Source: Ypsolopha sequella
Taxonomy: Eukaryota; Arthropoda; Insecta; Lepidoptera; Ypsolophidae
Direction: 5' to 3'
DNA: 64,000 nucleotides
NCBI GenBank assembly: GCA_934047225.1
Contig: OW203991.1
Location: 1,984,001 to 2,048,000, forward strand
Shown: piece by piece, positions 52,288 to 62,512 of the stretch
Layout: every line of letters starts with the position of its first letter
How positions within the stretch are numbered: the first letter of the stretch is position 1
Made by a program: the position numbers and the translations under genes
Notes under the pieces: generated by a model
What the model was told of the DNA's origin: nothing
What the model saw: the letters and a program-made list of their open reading frames with translations, nothing else
The model's database searches: none

Positions 52288-53375
52288 ATGCGATAAGTGA
52301 GCGAAGACTGATTGCTATAAGTACATCCACGACACATGGCATTCTGAGAGCTAATTCCTCTAAACCTGCTGCTCCAATACCAGCAGAACTGAAACCTCTC
52401 GAGTTGAAAACTACTGCTGATATATCAACGAAAATAGAAACACCCAATATTTACAGAAACGAAATTGAAAAACCTGCCGAAAAGTTGACGGTTTCTTGTG
52501 ATAATAAAATAACTTCGGCAATAACAACAGCATGTTGTGTCCCAACTGCTAGCTTTGATGGAAGTCAGCAACAGAAATTATTTTTAGGAATGATTTATAC
52601 AGGACCGAATGTCGATCCAAATAATAAAGATGAAAAAACTGATAATAGCTTAACAACGTCAGAAGAAATTGTTTTAACGAAAAATGTTGAAGATCATCCA
52701 AAAGAAGAATGTCAGCTTTTGCCAGGTTCTTTAAATCGGCCTGATTCACCCTCAAATATTGTAAAAGAACCAGTAGATAGCACAAACAGCACGAAAGTTA
52801 CAGATGACGTTACACTGGACTCATCAGATTCAGTTCAAAATGAAATAGAAACTAGTGTATCTAATACTGACACAATTTTAAGCAAAGTCAATGATATTAT
52901 TTTGTCTACTAACACCTCAGGAGAAGAAAATGCCACTGACTCTAAAAAGGCCCGCTCTCCATTGCCTGATTACAAAAATGTATTAAGCTATTTAGTATGC
53001 AAGAGCAGTAAAACTGTAACTGATCTGCCCGAACTGCACACTAGGAGTGGTGTCATCATCAGAAGAAAAAGCTACGTTGGCTTGACAGGACCTTCTGAAG
53101 TAAATCTCAGGAATGAATTTACTATCAGAAGATCATCAGATCCGTTAATGAAAGAAGATCTAATGAAAAGAAAACAATGTTATCCAACGCCTAACAGGAA
53201 CAGTTGCTTTGAAGTTACAGATGATGATGCTTACCCAAAAATAACATGTTCTAAAGGCTTTACAAACATTCAAAATGAAGATAATATAAGAGATTGGATA
53301 GAAATTATGATCGTTGATAGGATAATGACTTTCGAGCCGAGTACAGAAACAGTGGAATCGAAATATTTCATCTAA
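52288..53375 (+). CDS. Last coding exon: cytoplasmic tail of a single-pass membrane protein
   Basis: A 1088-nt exon. The frame seems to run back to a TTG at 52260, but that is intron: TTATTGTTGCAG ends at 52287, and the exon begins at codon position 2, matching the phase-1 end of the transmembrane exon at 37188-37275 (G plus AT gives Asp). The ~362 residues are rich in Ser, Thr, Asp, Glu and Lys, largely disordered, opening DAISERRLIAISTSTTHG. The C-terminal third is more structured in appearance: RSPLPDYKNVLSYLVCKSS, two basic phospho-site-like words (RRKSY, RRSSD), then IRDWIEIMIVDRIMTFEPST and YFI before TAA. Alternating synonymous codon use and absence of repeats support real coding. I do not recognise the family. 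Confidence 0.75.
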
Positions 53376-54150
53376 TAAATAACCTTTCAAATATGAAGTT
53401 TCTAGAAAAAGAGAATGAGAAATTTGCGAGTAGATGAACTTATGAGCAAAACAATTGCAGATTTGCAATCACTAATTACAAACTAGTACCAATGACCTTT
53501 GTTCAGTTTTGGTAGAAAGTATACTTAGTATTGTTTCATCTAATAACAGTAGAATTGAAATATTTTATCTAATAAATAACCTTTCAAATATGAAGTTTCT
53601 AGAAAAAGAGAATGAGAAATTTGCAAGTGGATGAACCTATGAGCAAAACAATTGAGCAAAACAATTGCAGATTTGCAATCACTAATTACAAACTAGTACC
53701 AATGACCTTTGTTCAGTTTTGGTAGAAAGTATACTTAGTATTGTTTCATCTAATAACAGTAGAATTGAAATATTTCATCTAATAAATAACCTTTCAAATA
53801 TGAAGTTTCTAGAAAAAGAGAATGAGAAATTTGCAAGTGGATGAACCTATGAGCAAAACAATTGAGCAAAACAATTGCAGATTTGCAATCACTAATTACA
53901 AACTAGTACCAATGACCTTTGTTCAGTTTTGGTAGAAAGTATACTTAGTATTGTTTCATCTAATAACAGTAGAATTGAAATATTTCATCTAATAAATAAC
54001 CTTTCCGATATGAAGTTTCTAGAAAGAGATAATGAGAAATTTGCGAGTAGATGAACTTGTGAAAAAAACAATTACAGATTTGCAGTCATTAATTACAAAC
54101 TAGTACGAATGTCCTTTGCTCAGTTTTGGTAGAAAGTATACTTAATATTG
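53355..54150 (+). repeat. Fourfold tandem duplication covering the stop codon and 3' UTR
   Basis: Units start at 53355, 53552, 53762 and 53972 (periods 197, 210, 210). Each contains AAATATTTCATCTAATAAAT, CTTTCAAATATGAAGTTTCT and TTTGTTCAGTTTTGGTAGAA. The first unit includes the last residues and the TAA of the exon at 52288-53375. Units 2 and 3 share a 13-bp insertion (ATTGAGCAAAACA) and are nearly identical; unit 4 is the most diverged. Each unit keeps an in-frame-like ATCTAATAAATAA with overlapping AATAAA, so there are several potential poly(A) signals. Confidence 0.85.
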
Positions 54151-54321
54151 TAGATAAAGTTGTAGTAATACAAATCTTAGGATGATTTGTGTGTCTAACA
54201 CAAAGTTTTTAATTCTATTGACAAGCATTTAACAGAAAGTAGGTATGTAGTGTATTTTTTATAATTTGTCTTGTCTATTTTTAACGGTGGTTTTTGTTTT
54301 GTACTGTATGAAATAAGTTAG

Positions 54322-54327
54322 TAAATA
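54322..54327 (+). promoter_or_regulatory. Candidate final poly(A) signal of the membrane-protein gene
   Basis: AATAAA within GTTAGTAAATAAAAAAAG, followed by T-rich GTTTTTCTCTTTTCCTGTCT 25-60 bases later, as expected for a cleavage region. Earlier AATAAA copies in the tandem units could be used as alternatives. Confidence 0.4.
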
Positions 54328-54399
54328 AAAAAAGGGTAATAATTTTAGACCATCATTGTTTTTCTCTTTTCCTGTCTGTTTTTCCTCTAACAATCTATA

Positions 54400-55504
54400 G
54401 ATTCTATAATAGTCTGAAATTTAACGTGACTTAGAAATCTTTAATATGGGGGCACGGCAGTACCCTGGCCAAGACGAGCCAATAGTCCATGGACCAGCTA
54501 AAATGTCGGTGGTATAATTTAGGGTTACTCATTTTCTTTTTCACCGAGACAGGTTAATTACGATGTCAAAGAACTATGATGGCCTTCTCAAAGTGGTAGC
54601 TAACAGTGATGCGGTCTTCACTTTTTTGTATAGATTTTTTAAGTAATTTTTTTCTGAAAACTATCGTGTGGCATATCAAGTGAAAAGGCTTCATGAATTG
54701 ATTGTACAAATATAACTACGCCATTACATTTCAGACACCTTTTATCCGAAAAACAAAAAAAAAATCTAAACTCACCAAGTTGGGGCTCCGCCAGGTAGGA
54801 AACGGATAAAGGAATATTTGTGAAACATACGTCGAGCATCGAAATAATAAGTATTTCGATGACGTCAAGACACTCGTTATATCCCCATTAAAAGAAAAAA
54901 AAACCCCTGTCCACCAAATGAAATTTTTGACGATACTTAGTCCAGTTGCACTACTAGTTGTACTGTCCATAGAAAAATAAAACAGCTCATAAAATTATTA
55001 TTATTAAAAATATTAAAATTATTATTTCAAGTGCGCTTTAGCTTCCCTTATCCTAAGGCCTTTGGTACGCTGGCTAGGATTTGCAAGCAAACGAAGAAAA
55101 AAATTACAAATTTGTAACTTTTACCTTCCAAATCTCCTCACCTTCTTCACCCTCCAATCATAGGCGTCGAAAAAGGGGGGCAAGGAGGGGCAGCTGCTCC
55201 CCCTCCTCTGGAAACGTAAGACACACGACGCGAGTTTAATTTAAATCAAAGTTACCTTTATACTTTACAATTAGTATCTGCTAGATTTATTTGGACTGTA
55301 TAATATCTTCAATAACAAGCCAATTCGAGGCGAATAACAACCCCACGTTTGCTTTGCGCTTAGTGCAACCGAAATTCCTAACAACCGTGCACCAAACATT
55401 CGATGACTGAGATACCGATTTGCTGAGCAAGACGGACAAACAGACAGATAGACGGACATGGTGAAACTATAAGGGTTCCTTGTTGACTACGCAAGCCTAA
55501 AAAG
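54400..55504. other. Spacer with repeat fragments
   Basis: GGGGGCACGGCAGTACCCTG at 54448 is shared with 61858 (GGGGGCACGGCAGTGCCCCT), a piece of a dispersed repeat. GGGGCAGCTGCTCCCC at 55187-55202 is a perfect palindrome. A SINE-type end, ACAAACAGACAGATAGACGG then ACATGGTGAAACTATAAGGG, lies at 55435-55475. Confidence 0.45.
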
Positions 55505-55800
55505 TCTTTTTAGGGTTCCGTACCCAAAGGGTAACCAACGGGACCCTATTACTAAGACTCCGCTGTCCGTCTGTCTGTCTGTCCGTCTGTCTGTTCGTCT
55601 GTCCGTCTGTCACCAGGCTGTATCTCATGAACCGTGATAGTTACAATTTTGTAATAATAATTAGAATTTAGAGTTTACACTTAGATATCAAAAAAAAAAT
55701 CAAAATCAAAATCATTTATTTATCTATTAGAAATAGCTTAACCTAAAAATTAATAATGTTACTTCAAAACACCGGTCAAGTGCGAGTAGGACTCGCGCCC
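55505..55800. mobile_element. Two GGTTCCGTACC-family fragments, opposed
   Basis: 55505-55640 is a minus-oriented 3' part (AGGGTTCCGTACCCAAAGGG, then a TCTGTCTGTCTGTCC run and TATCTCATGAACCGTGATAG). 55770-55815 is a plus-oriented head (CACCGGTCAAGTGCGAGTAG GACTCGCG). Confidence 0.65.
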
Positions 55801-56262
55801 TGAGGGTTCCGTGCTATTTTGTTGTGTGCTTCAATATGGCAACACATGTTTTGTGTTTGTTTACTCTCACATTTAATTAGTTATCCTAGTAATTAATCAT
55901 AGTTTTGTTCAGTTTTTTAGTGTAAACTAGTGTACTGGCGACAAACCTTCTAGTGTACTATCCATAAAACAGTTTCTACAAGCTTAAAGTGCATTAATCA
56001 GTGTTTTAAAATCGGCAACTGCATCGTCAAACCGCAAAACAAAGTTTGCACAAAGTCGCTCAGCGAAACGCGTAAGCGACACGTTCTGCATGGCGCTTCC
56101 GACCTTTTAGCCGCAGCCCGCGTCTTTCTTCCGTTGCAAAGCCAATGTTCGCATCTCGCACAATATTTATGTTTTAAGCAGTGGCTGCCTTATATCGGAT
56201 TGACAAATAAATCGCTGCAGCGCTAACTCGAATACGTTAGGCCACATATTTAAGTTCTCGCT

Positions 56263-57357
56263 ATGTCTCCGCCGAAAAATAAAATGTGTACGGTTTGCCG
56301 CACAGTGACGAAAGATAGGGAGTTCCTGCGCTGCTCTAATTGCAACTTGTACTACGATCTTCAATGCGCCAATGTTTCCTCGAAAAGGTTCTACTTAATG
56401 ACTCCCCAACATAAAACTTCTTGGAAGTGTCAAAGGAATGACTGCAAACCACTATCAAGCGATGCGCCAGATCAGTCAGAGTCCGATTCGGAACAACAAG
56501 CAACAGGCAACGTTACCCAGCGCAGCAAGCTACGCAAGTTGAAAATTAATGATAGCAACATTCAAGTTACGGGGGATAATCTCCGTAGTATCATACAGGA
56601 TGAAATAATGAGCGCTAATAGCGCCATGAAAGCCTCATTTCGGAGCATGCTGAAGGATCATCACAAACAGATTGATTTAAAATTGTCCATTTTCGAAGAG
56701 TCCATTTCATTTTACAATGCAGCATTTGAGGACTTTAGAAAGATAATGGCTGTCAAGGACGAAACGATTTCCAAACTGCAGAAATCTAACGAGATCCTAC
56801 AAAATAACGTCCAAGACCTAGGCCAACGCTTGAACCAACTGGAGCAGCACAGCAGATCCTGCAATTTGGAAATCCAATGCGTGCCAGAGAAGAAATCCGA
56901 AAATCTTATTACTATGGTTGAGCAGCTGGGCAACGCTTTGAGCTGTCCGATCAAGGAAGTAGATATTCTTCACTGTACTCGAATCTCCAAGATGAACCCT
57001 GAGAATCCTCGTCCACGCTCTATTCTTGTTCGCCTGGGTAGTCCACTTCAACGAGACACAGTGTTAGCCGCCGCCATAAAATTCAACAGAAACCAGAAAA
57101 AAAATGAAGACAAACTTAACACGCACCACCTTGGTTTCGGAGTAGATAAACCGCAACCCATATTCATAGGCGAACATATGTCTGCTAATAACAAAGCATT
57201 ACACGCGGCAGCTCGGAAGCACTCCAAAGAATACGGATACAGGTTCGTGTGGACTCGCGGTGGTAAGGTCTTCATGAGATACACAGAAACATCAGATCGT
57301 ATTCGCATACATAGCCTTGAGCAATTGAAAACCATAAGACCCGAGGCACCTAAGTAG
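56263..57357 (+). CDS. LINE ORF1: zinc-finger, coiled-coil, FP-like protein
   Basis: A 364-residue RNA-binding/chaperone-type ORF1. Residues 9-61 hold a PHD-like cysteine pattern (C9, C12, C24, C27, C35, C56, C61), with Asp where PHD fingers usually have the His (DLQC, residue 32). Residues ~115-205 are a predicted coiled coil with heptad leucines (LQNNVQDLGQRLNQLEQHSR). The C-terminal ~150 residues (NLEIQCVPE onward, IFIGEHM, FVWTRGGKVFMR) resemble the FP-protein-like domain found in ORF1 of CR1-group LINEs of insects. The ATG at 56263 follows GCT and is the first Met of the frame; it forms ORF1 particles on LINE RNA in related elements. Confidence 0.8.
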   Translation: MSPPKNKMCTVCRTVTKDREFLRCSNCNLYYDLQCANVSSKRFYLMTPQHKTSWKCQRNDCKPLSSDAPDQSESDSEQQATGNVTQRSKLRKLKINDSNIQVTGDNLRSIIQDEIMSANSAMKASFRSMLKDHHKQIDLKLSIFEESISFYNAAFEDFRKIMAVKDETISKLQKSNEILQNNVQDLGQRLNQLEQHSRSCNLEIQCVPEKKSENLITMVEQLGNALSCPIKEVDILHCTRISKMNPENPRPRSILVRLGSPLQRDTVLAAAIKFNRNQKKNEDKLNTHHLGFGVDKPQPIFIGEHMSANNKALHAAARKHSKEYGYRFVWTRGGKVFMRYTETSDRIRIHSLEQLKTIRPEAPK

Positions 57358-57364
57358 ATCATAA

Positions 57365-60331
57365 TTCGTCTATCTCTTTTTTACGTGTGTTCAATATTTT
57401 AGTAACTTAAAATTCAACCGTTTATATTTCTATTACCAAAACGTGCGAGGACTCAAAACTAAAACTATAGATTTTCATAAAAATGTCTTACTATGTAATT
57501 ATGATGTCATAGTATTGACCGAAACTTGGCTTAATGATAGTGTCTATGACGCGGAACTCTTTGATGATCGCTACACTGTATACAGGCGAGACAGGGAGAC
57601 AACAAACTTGAATGTTTTAAAAGACGGTGGAGTTGTTTTAATAGCAGTCTCTAGAAAAATTTATTCTCACAGAATGCAGGAACTTGAAGGTGAAGGTGAA
57701 GATCTCTGGGTCAGTATCGATACTAATTCTAAGCAAAATAATACCAAATTAAATATCTGTGCTGTCTATTTACGTTCCCCACTTACTTTAGACGCCCTCC
57801 AAGGATTTTTTGATAACGCGCAAAAATCATTACTAAATGATAACACTAGTATTATATTGGGTGACTTTAATCAAAAGACAATGTCATGGACTAAATGCTC
57901 TGATAGCTCATCTTGTACGTTTACTTGTGTTAATAACGATAAGACTGAATCCTTAATAGATTTTATGTCCATTAACGATTTAAAACAATACAGTCATGTC
58001 CTAAACAATAAGTCTAGAACACTAGACTTAGTTCTGTCTAACGCCTCATCAATTGACCTAAGACAAAGTAATATAACATTAAGTAAACTCGACGACTATC
58101 ACCCTCCGCTAGAATTTTCCATGTCGTTAGATCATACCACAAGCCATCTTACAAACAAAGCTTCTCCCAGACATAACTTTTTTAAGGCGGACTATAAAAA
58201 TATTATTAAAGAGCTGAAATGTATTAATTGGAATGACGAGCTTGACAATTTGAGTAATGTTGATGACGCCCTTTCAGTATTCTATCGTTTACTTCGGGAG
58301 CTTATAGCTAAACATGTCCCAATATCTAAAAGTGGTAAAAATAAGTTTCCACTCTGGTACAATCGGGAACTCATCTCTTTACTAAAAGAGAAAAGTAATT
58401 TACATAAGAAACTAAAAAAATACCATAATCCTTTGGACGAACTTGATTTCGAGTCACTACGCCGTAGATGCCAAAAACTACAGACTACCGCCTACAACAA
58501 CTACATAGCTCGCATTGAGTCGTCAATTAGGACTAACCCGAAGGCATTCTGGTCTTTTGTTAAAAATAAAAAAGCCGGTTGTAATTCATATCCAACACAA
58601 ATGAAACTCGGCGATGTTGTTGCAAACGATGGAGACAATATTTGCAAATTATTTGCAGAAAACTTCTCTAAGGCCTATGTCAGCACTGATAATAATAGTA
58701 ATACAATTCCTTACGACCTGGATCAGCTAAATGTATCGTCCAATTTCCTCTGCTCCCTTGGTCTCAATGAGGACGAAGTCTACCAAGAACTTATAAAAAC
58801 TGACCCAAATAAAGGAGCAGGATCAGATGGCATACCACCTGCATTTCTGAAGACTTGCGCTAAAGTTCTATCTCAACCATTACTACTTATAATGAATCGA
58901 TCCTTAAAAGACGGCATGTTTCCTCACTTATGGAAGGAAGCACTGATCGTTCCTATCTTTAAAGCGGGAGGCTCAAGGGATCTTATCACCGATTACAGAC
59001 CAATTTCAATTTTAGCTGCGATGGGCAAAATATTTGAAAAAATTGTATGCAAGCACTTAGCGTGGCATGTGCAATCTCATATTTTACCGCAGCAGCATGG
59101 TTTCATGAAGTCTAAATCTACCCTTACAAATCTAGTCTCACACATTTCCGAACTCACAGCATCCGTTGACAGTCGAATCCCAGTAGAAGTAATTTACACA
59201 GACTTTAGTAAAGCCTTTGATAGAGTGAACCATGCTATTTTGATAAATAAACTCCAAGCTCTCGGTTTAGGTGGATCTCTGCTGCGGTGGCTTGGTTCTT
59301 ACCTTAACCAGCGTACATGTAGGGTGGTTGCCTGTGGCTACTCAAGCGAAGCCATTTTGGCCTCTTCTGGTGTGCCACAAGGTTCCCACTTAGGGCCCAT
59401 ACTTTTTAACATCTTTATCAACGATATTAAATATTGCTTCCACAATTGTCAATTTCAATTATTTGCGGATGATTTAAAGATCTCCAAACCTAATTTATCG
59501 CCTGTAGACCCGAGTCTACTGCAAGATGATCTTAATAGGCTAGTACAATGGTGCAAAAGGAATGATATGAGTCTTAATCCCTCCAAGTGCTTTTCCATCT
59601 CTTTTACCAGAAACAAAAATACAACAACCAATGATTATTTCATTGAAGGCATTAAGCTCCAACAAGTGGAACAACTACGCGACCTGGGAATATTGATGGA
59701 CAAGGATTTAAAATTCGCCAAACATATTGACAAGCTTGCGACGAAATGCTTTAAAACACTTGGTTTTGTTATACGTAATACTAAGCATTTCAAAAAACCA
59801 TCTACCATGATTAAACTTTATAATGCCCTGGTCCGATCTCAGTTGGAATACTGTAGTACTGCCTGGAACCCTTACTATGAAGTGCATGCAAAGCGATTAG
59901 AGAGCGTCCAAAGTCGATTTCTTTACCATCTCTCGTACGGCGATCACAAAGCTAAGAAACTACCAAGCTATTCCTCAAGGCTAGCTCACTACCGAATGTG
60001 CCCTTTAGCTGATCGCAGAAAGGTCCACGACTTAGCTTTTCTACATAAGTTAGTCAACGGTGCACTTGACTGTCCAGATCTCTTAAGTAAGCTGTCATTT
60101 AATACCCCTAAAAGGCTACCAAGATCCAACTACATTATTTTTAATATACCCTTTGCTAAGACTAACCTAGGTACCAACGCTCCTTTAACGAGATCTTGCC
60201 GCCAGTACAATGCTATTTCCAAATACGCCAAAGCAGATATTGATATTTTCTCCGGGCTCAACACCTTCAAGTCCTCTGTCAGTAAATACTTAGCCAAAAA
60301 AACTACACACACAAATAAACACAAAGCATAA
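57365..60331 (+). CDS. LINE ORF2: APE endonuclease and reverse transcriptase, no AUG start
   Basis: An open frame of 988 codons. YYQNVRGL (57428-57451), TETWLN and GDFN are apurinic-type endonuclease motifs; DYHPPLEF replaces the usual SDH. RT blocks follow: GSDGIPPAFLK, TDYRPIS, TDFSKAFDRV (about 59199), SGVPQGSHLGP (about 59365) and FADD (59462-59473), with an intact catalytic pair. The tail includes LNPSKC, LGILMDKDLKF and YLAKKTTH. The frame lies +1 from ORF1. It opens only after a TAA at 57362, and its first ATG is ~104 codons in, past the first endonuclease motifs. Translation must use a non-AUG codon (e.g. the GTG at 57443) or reinitiation after the ORF1 stop at 57355. Confidence 0.9.
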   Translation, partial: FVYLFFTCVQYFSNLKFNRLYFYYQNVRGLKTKTIDFHKNVLLCNYDVIVLTETWLNDSVYDAELFDDRYTVYRRDRETTNLNVLKDGGVVLIAVSRKIYSHRMQELEGEGEDLWVSIDTNSKQNNTKLNICAVYLRSPLTLDALQGFFDNAQKSLLNDNTSIILGDFNQKTMSWTKCSDSSSCTFTCVNNDKTESLIDFMSINDLKQYSHVLNNKSRTLDLVLSNASSIDLRQSNITLSKLDDYHPPLEFSMSLDHTTSHLTNKASPRHNFFKADYKNIIKELKCINWNDELDNLSNVDDALSVFYRLLRELIAKHVPISKSGKNKFPLWYNRELISLLKEKSNLHKKLKKYHNPLDELDFESLRRRCQKLQTTAYNNYIARIESSIRTNPKAFWSFVKNKKAGCNSYPTQMKLGDVVANDGDNICKLFAENFSKAYVSTDNNSNTIPYDLDQLNVSSNFLCSLGLNEDEVYQELIKTDPNKGAGSDGIPPAFLKTCAKVLSQPLLLIMNRSLKDGMFPHLWKEALIVPIFKAGGSRDLITDYRPISILAAMGKIFEKIVCKHLAWHVQSHILPQQHGFMKSKSTLTNLVSHISELTASVDSRIPVEVIYTDFSKAFDRVNHAILINKLQALGLGGSLLRWLGSYLNQRTCRVVACGYSSEAILASSGVPQGSHLGPILFNIFINDIKYCFHNCQFQLFADDLKISKPNLSPVDPSLLQDDLNRLVQWCKRNDMSLNPSKCFSISFTRNKNTTTNDYFIEGIKLQQVEQLRDLGILMDKDLKFAKHIDKLATKCFKTLGFVIRNTKHFKKPSTMIKLYNALVRSQLEYCSTAWNPYYEVHAKRLESVQSRFLYHLSYGDHKAKKLPSYSSRLAHYRMCPLADRRKVHDLAFLHKLVNGALDCPDLLSKLSFNTPKRLPRSNYIIFNIPFAKTNLGTNAPLTRSCRQYNAISKYAKADIDIFSGLNTFKSSVSKYLAKKTTHTNKHKA

Positions 60332-60605
60332 AATAAGTAGGTACCTACCCTGTTATTTAAAAAAATCTTCGCACAAAATTTGTTAAACTAGTTTTAATTT
60401 CATATTTTATAGAATATACGAGTAGTAAATGCTCCTATTAGTATAAGAATTGTTCATAATTGTCTTAACTGGTGCATGATGTGGATGCCTTTAATTAAGA
60501 AAACAAATAGCTGTATACATTTTAAGATTATTCCATTTAAGTAAGTTTATTGTATTTCTTGTTGGTGTTCCTAAATAAATAAATAAAATAAAATAAAATA
60601 TTTAA

Positions 60606-61079
60606 TTCTACTTAAATAATTTGAACATAAATTACAAACTTATCACAACTTGTATGAAACAAAACTGCAAAATTAAGTTGTTTTAGTGTTCGGGGACGTT
60701 ACCCTAAAATTACATCATAAATCGGCGTTTTCAGTATTTGTTGTTTAAATACATAATATTAATTGAGTAATTCTATGTAATCAATGTATGGGGAAATCAA
60801 ACAAATTAATAATTCTGAATAAATAGTTCTGCCTGAATGAAATATAGGACAACTGTTACTAGCTAACAGTACTGCAACCAGAGTTTTGATGTTTTTCCGA
60901 TGAAAACGATAAAACTATGGATGGCAGGATAAAATTCTTCACTTGTAAATAGTACCTACCTACCCAAAAGTCATTTTAATAATAGGAGATGAAATACGAC
61001 ACGTAATGAAATTAATGATATTTTTTTGTAGACTAATACAAAATACAGCTATTAGTTTAGACCCTGAACCATTTCGTAT
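60606..61079. other. Spacer
   Basis: AT-rich; no exon or delimited repeat. Confidence 0.4.
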
Positions 61080-61157
61080 TTTTATTAGGGTTGCGTACCT
61101 AAAAGGCAAAACGGAACCCTATTAATGTCACTTTGCTATCCGTCTGTCTGTCCTTTG
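61080..61157 (-). mobile_element. GGTTCCGTACC-family 3' fragment
   Basis: AGGGTTGCGTACCTAAAAGG, CGGAACCCTATTAATGTCAC and a CCGTCTGTCTGTCC run correspond to the 3' end of the 50128-50455 copy, inverted. Confidence 0.65.
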
Positions 61158-62159
61158 TTCGGTTTTATTTTATTTTGTGTAAAGTTGGTAAAGTAATTTT
61201 ATGGTTATAGTCAAGTTTCCCAAAATCTAACTAGCTATAACTTGAATACTGTCAAGCCTATAAAAAAAATACATATAACCTTTTTTGTTTAAAATTTAAT
61301 GAGAATTATTTTTGTCCTTGACACTTTTTTGTATCTATTATAGTTTTCCCGAGAAAGGTAAAAAACCGTTAACGGGGACACATTTAACGGTGGGGGGGGG
61401 TGAAACGTCAGGTGGAGGGGGTGAGAGGGTAGTGAACTTTAAACACCGCACCCAAATGTATCATGTCACACAAGGTTTAAAACATATTTTTTTTTTGTCT
61501 GAAAAACAGTATGACTTCATTATATACAAAAATTACAAATTTCTAACTACTTTGGTCTTTGAGATAGACCCCGTAGTAACAAAAATGGTGTAAAAATGAC
61601 AACTTTGATAGCCTCCCATTTCCTTATTTTCGAAGATAATAAAAATAAAAAAATAATTTACACTCTACTTAATGCGCTCTAACCCGAAATTTTTGGGTAA
61701 GAAAAAAAAATTTTTTCGGCTCCATTTTTGTATATCAGGCCCCCCCCCTGAAAAATAATTGTATTGATCCATGATACTGATCACTTACTTACCAAGCCCC
61801 CAGTATGAATTTGAACGATGTTCACAAATTCACACGTCTCCTGTAATTTTATAATATCTGGGGGCACGGCAGTGCCCCTGCCAAGTCTCGCAAAAAAAAA
61901 CGTGGAACGGCCGTACCATCCTTTTCTCGAAGCAACTCAAGGCACTTTCAACCCCTCTGTATCTTCGTTGTGGGTAAAGCTAGGAGTCTGAAATTTCAGT
62001 TACCAAGAGTACTTACTGAACTTACTTCAACCCCTAAATTACAAGTTTGTACCTATATTTGATTACGAAATATCTCAAGTCAAAGTTCCCTTATTTTGTC
62101 ACTGACTGACTGACTGATCATCAAAAGTCTTAAGGTGTTCTAGCGGGCCTACAAACTTG
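61158..62159. other. Repeat-rich spacer
   Basis: 61770-61840 is half of a fold-back element related to 14971-15228. 61858-61915 carries the GGGGGCACGGCAGTGCCCCT block. TTATTTTGTCACTGACTGAC at 62092 is a common lepidopteran repeat end. A G-run (61391-61400) and a C-run (61740-61748) are present. A 93-codon ORF (61312-61593) is unsupported. Confidence 0.45.
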
Positions 62160-62401
62160 AAATGTTGCATGCGGTTAGTGTTAACATAGTAAAACCAGAA
62201 CGGTAGTTTATCTTCAACCAAATGTACATCGCGCGGCTAATATGTGTGCGTGCTAGTACGCACGAACTACAGTACGCACACAACAGCAATATCTTAGTAT
62301 ACAAGGAAGGCGCTAGTCGGGGTCACGCCGCGATCGCGCTCAGTCAAGTCTCTCGAACAAACCGCCACGCCGCGCGCCGCGCGTCAACGACCAATTCAAA
62401 C
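62160..62401 (+). promoter_or_regulatory. CpG-rich promoter and 5' UTR candidate of THAP gene
   Basis: The only strongly CpG-rich segment in the last 3 kb (62225-62390, e.g. CGCCACGCCGCGCGCCGCGC) ends at an ATG with context CAAAC before it. The same frame is open upstream to 62222, so translation could start earlier, but the upstream peptide has no domain character. Confidence 0.4.
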
Positions 62402-62508
62402 ATGTTGACAGCACGCAATAGAACATATTGTACTGTCTTCGGATGCCTCAATAATAATTCCTCAAATCCAGAATTATCGTTCTTCTCAATACCTACTCAA
62501 CAAGAAAG
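62402..62508 (+). CDS. First coding exon of a THAP-domain protein
   Basis: MLTARNRTYCTVFGCLNNNS then SNPELSFFSIPTQQER, ending at donor AAAG/GTGAAT (62509). YC-x4-C followed by NPxLSFFxxP is the N-terminal half of the THAP zinc finger (C2CH), a DNA-binding domain found in host regulators and in P-element-type transposases. The second Cys-x2-His pair, the W and the AVPF-like end must lie in the next exon. Exon 1 ends in phase 2. A possible continuation at 62624 (after TTATTCAAG) reads RCF and stops unless one T of a five-T run is removed; then KRGADMVEIAKIWKKK follows. The gene may thus be broken there, or the real exon lies further on. Confidence 0.6.
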
Positions 62509-62512
62509 GTGA

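Larger units (their letters stand above)
55900..60605 (+). mobile_element. Near-complete CR1-type LINE
   Basis: A ~360-bp GC-richer 5' UTR, intact ORF1 (56263-57357) and ORF2 (57365-60331), and a ~270-bp 3' UTR ending in an AAATA-type simple tail (about 60575-60600). The 5' boundary is uncertain; a transition occurs near 55900-55980. Both ORFs are free of stops, so this is a young insertion on the strand of the membrane-protein gene, ~1.6 kb past that gene's end. Confidence 0.85.

Noticed and set aside
54639..54970. Two minus-strand ORFs with hydrophobic content
   Set aside because: Poly-T and poly-A driven; sequence looks like an old dispersed repeat, with no exon borders.
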